64,000 nucleotides of DNA from Ziziphus jujuba. Taxonomy: Eukaryota > Streptophyta > Magnoliopsida > Rosales > Rhamnaceae. The DNA lies in contig NC_083382.1 in NCBI RefSeq assembly GCF_031755915.1, forward strand, positions 7,750,001 to 7,814,000, given 5' to 3'. Below are positions 1-9,944 of this stretch, in pieces. A program made the translations under genes and the position numbers. Within the stretch, counting starts at the first letter, position 1. Each line of letters begins with the position of its first letter. The notes beneath the pieces are model-generated. The model had not been told where the DNA came from. It did not search any database and worked only from the letters and a program-made list of their open reading frames with translations.

Positions 1-227
1 GATACATCATCTATTATTATTATTGTTCTCATCATCATCATCATCATTGGAGAAGAAGGAATTCCAACGTAGATATTATCCACTTAAATATTAAATCCAA
101 TAAAATAAAAAGGAAAATTATTATTAATATAAAACGGGCCAATAATCCTTACAAAATGGGAGAAGAAATACCTGTTCATTTATAGGTATTTATTGGTTCA
201 ACAACCTGTTTTGTTTTTCGCTAATTA
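1..227. other. AT-rich sequence, no gene seen
   Basis: AT-rich sequence with short ATT and ATC trinucleotide runs near the left edge. No coding signal and no similarity to other parts of the window were seen. It lies just outside the duplicated unit that starts near 228. Confidence 0.5.
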
Positions 228-980
228 AATGGATTGGTGTGGTAACAACTAATTAGTTTAATTAAATAAAAAGCAGTTCATAAAGCTGACATTTCACAAG
301 GCATTAAAACCATAAAAGAGGAAAATATGTTTCCAAATTTCTCAGTTGTAGAATTGACATTGCGTACACTCATCTTCACATAAATGGTTAAAAGCAAGAG
401 CAACAACAAAACAGCCACCAAAGACCAACTGCTATCATGACAACATTTGAACGGCTTCACATCCCTGGCCATAAGATGCTGACATTCTTTTCACAAATTT
501 TTATAATTTTCTTTCTGGCGGAAAATTTGAACACAGAGAGATTTTTTTTATTATTATTTTTTCATGAGAAAAATAAAGGTTTTATAATTGAATTATAACA
601 TGGGAGACAATATGCATTAAGTTTCAAACGACATAAATTTGCATGAAAGAAACCCAATCTGGTTTATGAGATGTATACCAATTTTGGAGGGTGGAAACAA
701 ATATATACATATATATATATATATATATAATTAAAAAAAAAGCATAAATGCCTATTTTTAAGGGTTTTGGATTGTGTTTTCTTAAGCTTAACATCCTATT
801 CCCATGAGTATCCCAAAATGTCATGTGTTTACTTCCTCTGTTGTGTCTAAAAATCTATCTTTTTGGTTTTTGCATTCAATTACAGGCCACATATTTAATG
901 ATATTATATAAAATAACAGTGTATCATTACATCTGTGCTATTTTCCAGAATAGCGGTGCAGTTCATTACATCTTTACTAT
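228..980 (-). repeat. 3' flank of the truncated NPR copy, duplicate of about 9945-10830
   Basis: This stretch matches the sequence downstream of the intact NPR gene base by base over long runs, in the same orientation. Both copies carry the same 'gattgg-gtggtaacaa' start, the run 'agcagttcataaagctg' and the run 'gcgtacactcatcttcaca'. Small indels and microsatellite growth ((AT)n near 710-730 here, A-rich here, T-rich in the partner) separate them. It is the downstream flank and 3' UTR part of the tandem duplication and not a gene. Short ORFs inside it (for example 278-472) are mirrored, with changes, in the partner and are not coding. Confidence 0.8.
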
Positions 981-1115
981 TTTCCTGACCCTGTAATTCA
1001 CACCCTCCTTTGAGTTCCATGAACAGCATTCTCTTCAACCTTTGTTATTCTAGAGTTCCCTTTTCGACCAAGTAAATATCAAGTATATCATGATCCAAAA
1101 ACTTATCAAGCACTT

Positions 1116-1120
1116 CCGAG
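1116..1120. repeat. Target-site duplication CCGAG (left)
   Basis: CCGAG directly left of the Copia element. It is repeated at 6716-6720 on the right. Removing the element and one CCGAG restores continuous exon 4 sequence matching the intact gene (CACTT-CYGAG-CAAT). Confidence 0.85.
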
Positions 1121-1123
1121 TGC

Positions 1124-1588
1124 TGTGGTTCTCTGACCACTTTAGAGAAGAAATATGAGAAGAAAAATAAAAAGAATTCTATTACTCTCTTGAAAATAGA
1201 ATACAAAAAATAAAAACTTCTCTCGTGGAGGATTCTCACGTGAAACCTCTCTCTACATTGTCAAATTCTCTCTGGAATTGCTCACTCTTCTCTCAAGCTC
1301 TCTCTGGAACTTAAATACTCTCTCTCTCGGAGTTTACTCTCAATACTCCTCACTTGGGATGATATTGAGCTTGCTCTCTTGGCTTGGCTTGCATGTAACA
1401 GGATGGAGCCTATTTATAGGCTTACAAAGTCGGTTGCATGGCCACAATCTTCAACAGCTTCTGACTGTAGCCCACAATTGTTGAGCAAGTTGGAGTTCGG
1501 TGTTAAATGCAGCAATGGCCATTGTCAAAGATGGTGGCTGAGCAGTCTTCACACTGTCGGTACAGTGGTGGTGCGGCTGGACTTCACA
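1124..1588 (-). repeat. 3' LTR of the Copia element
   Basis: On the minus strand it begins TGTGAAGTCC and ends ...GAACCACA, with the usual TG...CA ends. It is nearly identical to 6254-6715. It ends one base before the purine tract on the internal side. Confidence 0.9.
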
Positions 1589-1602
1589 ATTCTCCCCCTC
1601 CA
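1589..1602 (-). other. Polypurine tract of the Copia element
   Basis: On the minus strand the sequence is a purine run (GGAGGGGGAGAAT) directly before the 3' LTR start TGTGAAG. This is the expected site for plus-strand DNA priming. Confidence 0.85.
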
Positions 1603-4600
1603 GCCGCATTTAAACTGATGGTCATCTGCCATCCATCCAGCTATGTCTCTGCATAGCTTCAACTTCTCTTGAGCAACAATTTTTGTTAGCATATCTGCTG
1701 GATTCTCTTTTGTGTGGATCTTATCAGTTTCAGCAACTGTTGATCTATTACTTCGCGTATCCAATGATAACGGATGTCAATGTGCTTTATACAGGAATGA
1801 TACATTGAGTTTTTGCTCAATTCCACGGCACTTTGGCTATCACAATGTATCTTGTAGTCTTCTTGCTTGATGCCCAATTCTGTGAGAAAACGCTTCAACC
1901 ACAACATTTCCTTACCCGCTTCTGCTGCGGCAATGTACTCTGCTTCAGTAATGGATAAAGCAACACACTTCTGCAATCTTGACTGCCATGACACAGCTCC
2001 CCCCGCAAAAGTGTAGAGATAACCTGATGTAGACTTTCTATTATCAGGGTCTCCGGCCATATCTGCATCTGTATAGCCTTCTAAGATTGGATCACCTCCT
2101 CCGTAGCACAAGCACAGCTTCGATGTACCTTTAAGATACCTGAGAATCCATTTGACTGCTTCCCAGTGTTTCTTTCCAGGATTTGAAAGAAATCTGCTCA
2201 CAACACCTACTGCATGAGCAATGTCTGGTCTGGTACACACCATTGCAGACATCAGACTTCCTACCGCTGAAGAATATGGTACTGAAGCCATCTCCTCTAT
2301 CTCTTCTTTGGATGAGGGGCACATTCTCTTGCTCAACTTGAAATGATTTGCAAGTGGAATGCTGATCGGTTTAGCTTTGTCCATGATGAATCTCTTTATC
2401 ACCCATTCAACATACTTCTCTTGAGATAGCCATAACCTTCTATTTTTCCTGTCTCGGATTATTTGCATTCCCAAAATTTGTTGAGCTGGTCCTAAGTCTT
2501 TCATATCAAAGGACTTAGACAATTCTTTCTTCAGTTGACTAACTTCATTGCATCTTGTCCAATGATCAACATGTCGTCCACATATAGCAAAAGTGCAATG
2601 AAGTTTCCACCTGAAAATTTTTGAATATAAACACACTGGTCTGCTGCAGTCCTTTTATAACCTTGACTCACCATAAACGAGTCAAACTTCTTGTACCATT
2701 GTCTTGGTGCTTGCTTAAGGCCATACAAGCTCTTATTCAGCTTGCATACGAGGTTTTCTTTCCCTGAAACCTCAAATTCTTCTTGCTGCTCCATGTAGAT
2801 TTCTTCATGTAAATCACCGTGAAGAAATGCTGTCTTCACATTCATCTGTTCAAGCTCTAGGTTTAGACTTGCTACTAAACCAAAAATGACTCGAATTGAA
2901 ATCATTTTTACCACTGGTGAAAAAATCTCATCAAAGTCAATTCCTTTCTTCTGAAGAAATCCTTTAACCACCAATCGAGCTTTGTGTTTCACCACCTTTC
3001 TACTGCCATCTTTCTTAAGCTTGAACACCCATTTATTTTTTAGTGCCTTCTTTCCTGTTGGAAGCTCAACCAACTCATAAGTATGATTTTTCTGCAAGGA
3101 TTCCATCTCATCTTGCATTGTTTGTAGCCATTTTTCCTTCTCTTGATGAGAAACAGCTTCCTGGAAACTCTCTGGCTCCCCTTCTTCAGTAAGCATAATA
3201 TACTCAGATTCTGAAAATCTCTTTTATGGAATTCGGCCTCACTCAGATCTCCGAACTTGTAAACCACTGGTTTCAAGAGGTGTACCATCATCTGACCGCT
3301 GTGATGGCCATGTAGCTACTTGAGAGGATTGAGTCTCCCCCTGCTCAATATCCCCTTTTTCCTCCTGGTCTGCTTCTGGTATATCTTCATGCACCTCATT
3401 ATCCTCTGTGGCTATTTTTGCTGGTGCTGGATTAGAACTAAAATTCTCGGCACTAGAACTACAATTAGGAGACATTCTGGGCTTTTCAATGTCTTCTATT
3501 GTCTGGTTTTCATGGAATACTACATCCCTGCTTCTAATAACCTTCTTTGTTTTCGGGTCCCATAACCTGTATCCGAATTCTTCATCTCCATATCTTATAA
3601 AGATACATGAAGTAGATCTTGCATCGAGCTTCTGGCTGAGCTCCTTGGATACATGTACATAAACTAAACAACCAAACACTCTTAAATGAGAGTAAGAGGG
3701 AATCTTACCCGCCCATATTTTCTCCGGAATTTCAAAATTCAACGGTACTGATGGTGATCTGTTGATTAAATAGCAAGCGGCACAAACAGCTTCTCCTCAG
3801 AATGGCTTTGGCAGCTTAGCCATACTGATCATACTTCTGACCTTTTTCCATAATGGTTCGGTTCATTCTTTCAGCTATTCCATTATGTTGTGGGGTGCGA
3901 GGGACCGTCTTTTCATGTCGAATGTCGTGTCTTCTGCAGTAGGCATCGAACTCCTTGGAAGTATACTCGCCTCCATTATCTGAGCGAAGACATTTCAACT
4001 TCTTTCCTGTTTCACGCTCTACCATGGTATGAAACAGTTTGAAGTAATCTAATACCTGGTCCTTTGTCTTCAAGAAATATACACACACCTTCAGAGAAGC
4101 ATCATCAATGAAGGTCAGGAAATACTTGTTGCCACCTAATGATTCCACCTCCATGGGACCACAAACATCAGAGTGCACCAGACTAAGCAACTCTGATCTT
4201 CTCAATGCAGAGAAACTGAAGGAGACTCTATGTTGCTTACCAAACAAGCAGTGATTATAAGGATCTAGCGCAGCATCCTTGCAAACAGTGATAAGCTTCT
4301 TCCTTGCCAAAGTGGACAATCCTTTTTCACTCATGTGACCGAGTCTCTAGTGCCACAGATTTTGAGACGTCTCTCCTTCTGTAATATTGAGGCTATCTGC
4401 ACATATCTTCACATGAGTCTTGTACAGCGTTCCACAAATATGTCATCGGGCGACAACTATGGCACCTTTCGTCATTTTCCATGTGCCTTTGCTGAAGTAG
4501 TTGTCATAGCCTTGCTTGTCTAAGGCTACTCCCGAAAGTAGATTAAGCCGAAGATCTGGAACATGACGGACATCCTTCAAAGTGATTGTACAACCAACAT

Positions 4601-5637
4601 TCGTTTTTACCTCAATAGCACCAGTTCCCATAATCTTTGCGAAACTGGAATTTCACATCTTTACCGTACCAAAGTCTCCTGCTTTGTACGTTTTGAAGAA
4701 ATCTCTGTGTGAAGTGACATGGTAGGATGCTGCAGTATCGACTACCCATTCAACATCTTGGGTTGATATATGAAGGCATGTCTCTTCTTCGGTGGAGCAG
4801 AGCGCCACTTCTCCTGTAACAGTGACTAGTGTCTCTCCATCCTTCTTCGGCTGATTACCTTGGAGTCTCTGCTCTCTCAACAACTTTCTGCAGTTCTTCT
4901 TCATGTGACCCTCCAGGCCACAATGATAGCACTTATATGATGATTTTCTGCCGTCTGTAGATCTGCCTCTACTCTTGCTCCTGCCTCTCCCCCTATCTAG
5001 ACCACCTTTTTGCTGTCTTCCTCTCTCTGTGACGAGGGCATGTGACTGATCCATGCCAATGTCCTTTCTCCTGGCCTCTTCATTAAATAGGGCATCCTTA
5101 ACCATTGTCATAGTAAGTTTGCCATTCAGGGTCGAATTGCTGAGAGAGACTACCAATGTTTCCCAACTGTCTGGAAGAGAGCTTAGAAGTAGGAGGGCCT
5201 GATCCTCATCCCCTAGTTGGTAATCCAGAGCAGATAGTTGATTTACCAAGCTCTGGAACTCATTGGTATGCTCGGCTACAGAAGTTCCACTCTGTAATTT
5301 TAGATTTACCAATCGCTTAAGCAACAGGACTTTGTTCCGAGCAGTCTTGGCCTGGTACATGTCCTCCAATTTTTTTCCAGAGGGCATATGCATCCGTTTC
5401 CTTCGCTACATGATGGAAGACACTGTGGTCGATCCATTGCCTGATCTGACCGATCGTTTTCTTGTTTAATTTCTTCCATTCTGCTTCTTTGCTGGGATCG
5501 GGGTTTTCTCCTTTAGCTTCTATAGGATCAAACAGATCTTTACAATTGAGGAGATCTTCCATCCGAGATCTCCAAAGTGTATAATTTGTGGCAGTAAGCT
5601 TAACCATAGCTCCCGAAGATGATTCTTCCATTGACAT
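1590..5637 (-). pseudogene. Broken Copia gag-pol polyprotein
   Basis: The gag start ATG is at 5637-5635. Domains follow on the minus strand: gag (about 5637-5000), a CCHC zinc knuckle CYHCGLEGHMKKNC (about 4970-4900), a protease site region WVVDTAAS (about 4750), integrase with its HHCC region near 4340-4230 and core catalytic residues in about 4170-3830, reverse transcriptase with YVDDMLIIG (about 2590-2560), and RNase H with TDADMAG and EAEY motifs (about 2065-1940). The frame is broken by a shift in an A/T run near 5370, stops near 4653, 4440, 4350, 3798 and 3238, and shifts near 3820, 2560 and 1755. These breaks make it inactive as a single polyprotein. The integrase and RT motifs themselves are well preserved. 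Confidence 0.9.
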
Positions 5638-6236
5638 TATGGCTTGACCAAAAATGGAACCGAATTTGGCAAAACGGAGTTAACCGTTGCGTCCAGAACG
5701 GCCGAAAATGGTGGACTTGACTCTTCCGGGGTCAAAATATAATTACCAAAATTTTTGGGGCAAAAACATAATTTCACAAAAATTCTGGATCAACATGTAA
5801 ATACAGAAACTACAGGGGTCAATCTGTAAATTCCAACAATTAAGGGGTTGTTCCGTAATTTCAAAAACTTATGATGACGTGGCAGATTGTGTTGACGTGT
5901 CAACATGTGGCAGATGATATGTCGATTGCGTGGCTGACGACGTGTCGGGTCCCGTGGCAGATGACGTGGCTGGGTTCGCTAACGTGTCTGCTAACGTGGT
6001 CGTCTTCAACCTCTAAACGGCGCATGAGGCGCATGAACTGCTGCAGAAACTTTCAGACGGCGCGTTCTGGCACGTGAAGGTCTGCGTTTCTCTCCGGCGA
6101 ACTTGGTTATTCTTTTATCATCGAGTACTTTCACCTGGTATTGTTAAATTAATTATTTGAGCAACTTTTCGAAACACCAACTTGAAGAACAGAGGCTCTA
6201 TTACTTCAAATTTTGAACCCAAGCTCTCGACCTAGA

Positions 6237-6248
6237 GCTCTGATACCA
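6237..6248 (-). other. Primer-binding site (initiator tRNA-Met)
   Basis: On the minus strand it reads TGGTATCAGAGC, the complement of the 3' end of plant initiator tRNA-Met. This is the usual Copia/Tnt1 primer site. It lies five bases inside the 5' LTR. Confidence 0.92.
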
Positions 6249-6253
6249 CTTAT

Positions 6254-6715
6254 TGTGGTTCTCTGACCACTTTAGAGAAGAAATATGAGAAAAATAAAAA
6301 GAATTCTATTACTCTCTTGGAAATAGAATACAAAAAATAAAAACTTCTCTCGTGGAGGATTCTCACGTGGAACCTCTCTCTACACTGTCAAATTCTCTCT
6401 GGAATTGTTCACTCTTCTCTCAAGCTCTTTCTGGAACTTAAATACTCTCTCTCTCGGAGTTTACTCTCAATACTCCTCACTTGGGATGATATTGAGCTTG
6501 CCCTCTTGGCTTGGCTTGCATGAAACGGGATGAAGCCTATTTATAAGCTTACAAAGTCGGTTGCATGGCCACAATCTTCAACAGCTTCTGACAGTAGCCC
6601 ACAATTGTTGAGCAAGTTGGAGTTCGGTGTTAAATGCAGCAATGGCCATTGTCAAAGATGGTGGCTGAGCAGTCTTCACACTGGCAGTGCAGTGGTGGTG
6701 CGGTTGGACTTCACA
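6254..6715 (-). repeat. 5' LTR of the Copia element
   Basis: Partner of the LTR at 1124-1588 and about 96% alike by eye. It carries CT-rich runs and ends TG...CA. Its outer edge abuts the right-hand CCGAG repeat. Confidence 0.9.
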
Positions 6716-6720
6716 CCGAG
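6716..6720. repeat. Target-site duplication CCGAG (right)
   Basis: Right-hand copy of the 5-bp repeat found at 1116-1120. Interrupted exon 4 sequence of the NPR copy resumes here. Confidence 0.85.
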
Positions 6721-8245
6721 CAATAGGGAAAGAATCGCCCGCTCCTTTCCACTGCCCACCACAAGTAGTAGCTTCATTCATGAATGCTCATGGAGAATAA
6801 TCTCAGTAAAAGCAAGTTTGAATCCAGTTGTATAGTGTTTAACTAAAAGAGTTCAATCTCATATTACTCATCAATGTAACTACCATAAAACTTTCTCCAT
6901 GGGGGGGTAGAGAGAGAGAGAGAGAAAAAGAGAGTAAATAGCTAACATAGTATTCAGCAATCTGAACCTGCCTTGCTACTAATAGAAGAACAAAAGGATG
7001 CACAATTTCTAATATATGATTTTTCAATTTAAATTAGGTTAGCACAATCAAATTGCCAAATTCTTTCCAACATTCACCAAAACTGTTTTCCTGTTTGTTC
7101 CCAATTTCGGGACTATAGTTTAAAAAGCAAAAAAAAATCAATAATAATAAGAATCTATAAGAATAATTGCATAGTTTCAGATGAATAAACAATACCTGTT
7201 TTTAACAGGGCTTGTAATCGTTCTTGGAGTTTTTCCTTATGCATGAATGGTATTTCATTCAAATCAGCCTTTCCTAAGTTTCCATTTGATCCTTTTGATG
7301 CTGAGAGACCGATGCACGTTGAAGTTGAATGAGCATCTGCCATCTCCATAGCTATCCTATTCCTCGCTTTAGCCGGATAGAACAACCGTGCAAACGTCAC
7401 TGCCACATTTATACATAAAACTGTCATTTAGAGGAACTGACCATTATTCAAAATGGCATATTTTACCAACATTAACAGTCCTTTCAATATCCGAAAATTT
7501 TCTACTGAGTATGGACCTCACAGATATGAACAAGATGGCTAGCCAAAAAGAATGATCTGGAAGGGTCACCGGACTCATCTTTATGCACAGGAAAAAAGTA
7601 AGAAAAATTATTATATACTTGAATAGATGACAGTACAGAAACTGATACTCAGAGTAAGTGAAGCAGAAGGTGAGATAGTCTGATAGATGGTCGATCCATA
7701 CAAGCATCGAAATTGAACTCTAATGGTGGAAATTTTTTCGAAAAATCACAATCCTGTGGATTGGCGTGAAAAGTAGACACTTCTTATGATTACATTCCAT
7801 TTAAGCTACAGCAAGAATCTGACAATATTTTGACAAAATCATACAAGAATTGAGACTTAGATCATTATAAAAAGGTAGCCAATCTTAGATGAATTTGAAA
7901 AATTACATCAAAGAACAAAGTTGTACACCAAAGGGAGTGCCTTGACATTACTTTGATAAAATGTAATGGAAATGGAAGACATTGTTCTATTTCTTCTAGA
8001 AAGACAAAAAAATAAAAATAAAAATTGACATAAACATGCATGATACATCCCTAAAGTTTAATTAAAACTTCGAATGGATTATTATTCACCAAAATAAAAT
8101 TAAAAAAAAAAGGATTATTCCAATTTATGTCCATAAATAAATGGTAAAGTTAATAAGGAATCTCACCTCTATTTTCCAGGTAGTTCAGCTTCAAATGCAA
8201 ATCATCATCAGCCATGACCTGTTATTTGGTTATCATTTTTAATTT

Positions 8246-9944
8246 ACACACTTCACATTTTTTTTCTTTTTTTTTTTTGCGATATCCACAAAAATTTCCA
8301 ATAGAAAATAATTATAATAATAATAATAATAACAATAATCAAAACAATAGGATGCAAAAAAATAATAATAATAAAACAAAAAAAAAAAGAAGGAGAAAAT
8401 ATAGGAAGAAAAAGAAAATGCTAAAAAACAGAAAATCTTTAAGGAGATGATCAGAAAAACATGAAGAGAAAACTAAAAAAAAAAAAAGAAAAGAGGGAGG
8501 CGAAGAGATGGTTTACCGGAAACGGAGAATAGAGGCGGCCTAAGTTTCAGGAAACAATGAAATCCGAAGACACGGAAGCGAAAGCACAATAATTATATTA
8601 ATAATAATATTAATTAGAGAGAGAGAGTATTTTTTTTTTATTTTTTTTGGGGAATAGAGTATTCTTACGCTGCTTCTCCCCCGAATCTTCTAAGAGTATC
8701 AGAGAGTATAAACCAAGCACTTAATCGCATTCAAACGGACGCTAAAAGCATTTTAGTGGCATCTCTATTCTGATAAATACTAAAAATCCTTCTAAAATTT
8801 AAGATTTGAAGGAACTATCCAATAAATATTAAATGTGTCAAATTTTAGAATTAACTTTTAATGATCGAATGCTAAAATATAATGATGCAAAATTATAAAT
8901 TTGATTAAATGGTTAAAGGGGTTTACATTTTTACCAACCAAACAAAATGATGATAAATTATTTCAATAAAAGGTTTTAGGATTCACACATTTTATTGTCA
9001 TGGAATAAAAAATAACAACGTTAACTTTGGCATTTTCAAGTCATTAAATAGCAAATGCCATAGGTGCGCATTTTACCATTTATTTCTAATGAATTTATCG
9101 TATATTTATATATATATATATATATATATAGTATATGTGAGCTACCAGTTTATCTTTATATGATTTTTCCTTTAATAAACAAAGGTTTATTATCATGTCA
9201 ATTTGATAACATTATGATAAGTTTTTTTTTTTTTTCACAACTATTAGATTTCTTTGAATTTGTGTAATTGGGTTCAACTGCTTTTAAAATTATTATTATT
9301 ATTGCAATGTTTTTAAAATTAAATCTAAATAATTAAATTGATAGATTTTTTTAATATTACCGATTTCGTAAAATATTGACCATATATGAGTTATGGCACA
9401 TTTTTCATTACAAATTAGAAACATGCTAACCTGACATATATTCTCAAAAAAAGAAAAAAGAAAAATTACATATGTTATAATGGACATATCACTTTTTTTT
9501 TTCTCAGGCACATCCAAAATTGTATAAAGTGTAAATGCCAAAAATTGTTGTATTATATTAATATTGAGCTTATTATAATTAATAAACATTGTTAATTTAA
9601 TTACTTTAAAAAATCAAAATTGTCCCAAAATCGTATATAAAAATGAAAGGGATTAAATATCTGGTATTTACAATTTTATGTTGTGAGTTTAAAAAATATA
9701 CCAACTAAATCAATTTTACATTGCCAAATATCTTATTGATTGTTGAATATGGATGAAATCTCATCATCTAAAATTATTATAACAATTATTATTTTTGGAA
9801 ATAATAGAAATGGAAGAACTAAAATTTACATTTTATTCAAAAAAATATTGGTTTTATCAATCAACACTCTTCAAGAGACCCCCAGGAAAAAAAAAAAATT
9901 TTCTTTTTTTTTTTCTTTTTTTTTTGGTTTTTATTATTATTATT
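8246..9944. other. AT-rich spacer between the two NPR copies
   Basis: No gene seen. Poly-purine and AAT runs lie at 8310-8480, and a GC-richer patch at about 8490-8700. On the minus strand that patch contains a good donor-like sequence (TTTCCG|GTAAAC at about 8514) but no start codon. From 8750 on it is AT-rich, with an (AT)n run at about 9107-9130 and poly-T runs. The duplicated unit begins again at about 9945. Confidence 0.5.

Larger units (their letters stand above)
1121..6715 (-). mobile_element. Ty1/Copia LTR retrotransposon, full length but defective
   Basis: A 5.6-kb element read on the minus strand, with two LTRs of about 465 bp, a primer-binding site complementary to initiator tRNA-Met next to the 5' LTR, a purine tract next to the 3' LTR and 5-bp flanking repeats. 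Internal domain order is gag with zinc knuckle, protease, integrase, reverse transcriptase, RNase H. Integrase before RT places it in Copia (Pseudoviridae type). The zinc knuckle, PBS and gag start resemble the Tnt1/Tork group. By eye the LTRs differ at roughly 15-20 positions plus one 4-bp indel, about 3-4%, which suggests insertion within the last few million years. Three extra bases (TGC, 1121-1123) lie between the left repeat and the conserved LTR edge TGTGG. They are LTR end variation or filler. The reading frame is broken at several points, so the copy is not autonomous. Confidence 0.93.
981..8245 (-). pseudogene. Truncated NPR3/NPR4-like pseudogene, split by a Copia element
   Basis: A partial direct copy of the neighbouring NPR gene. 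The end of exon 2 (about 8245-8168, donor GT at 8166-8165), exon 3 (7399-7196) and the start of exon 4 (6751-6716) can be recognised. Exon 4 resumes beyond the retrotransposon at 1120 and runs to about 990. The BTB exon and most of the ankyrin exon are absent: similarity to the intact gene stops near 8245. Exon 3 is 6 bp longer than its partner, and its EAR-like motif reads DLNEIP in place of DLNETP. In exon 4 the codon after the 'EKGTLE' stretch is TAA where the intact gene has a glutamate codon. About 90 bp coding for the C-terminal region is also deleted, joining 'ELK' to 'GGCELQ'-like sequence. Splice sites of exons 3 and 4 are kept, so the decay is fairly recent. A residual transcript is possible, but a functional receptor is not. 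Confidence 0.85.

Noticed and set aside
278..472. Short minus-strand ORF with a counterpart at 10021-10248
   Set aside because: Both lie in the duplicated NPR downstream flank. Frames differ by indels and no protein family is recognised, so they are non-coding repeats.
3320..3662. Plus-strand ORFs across the Copia polyprotein
   Set aside because: They are antisense shadows of the gag-pol region.
8214..8450. Plus-strand ORF rich in Asn/Lys
   Set aside because: Produced by AAT and A-rich simple repeats.
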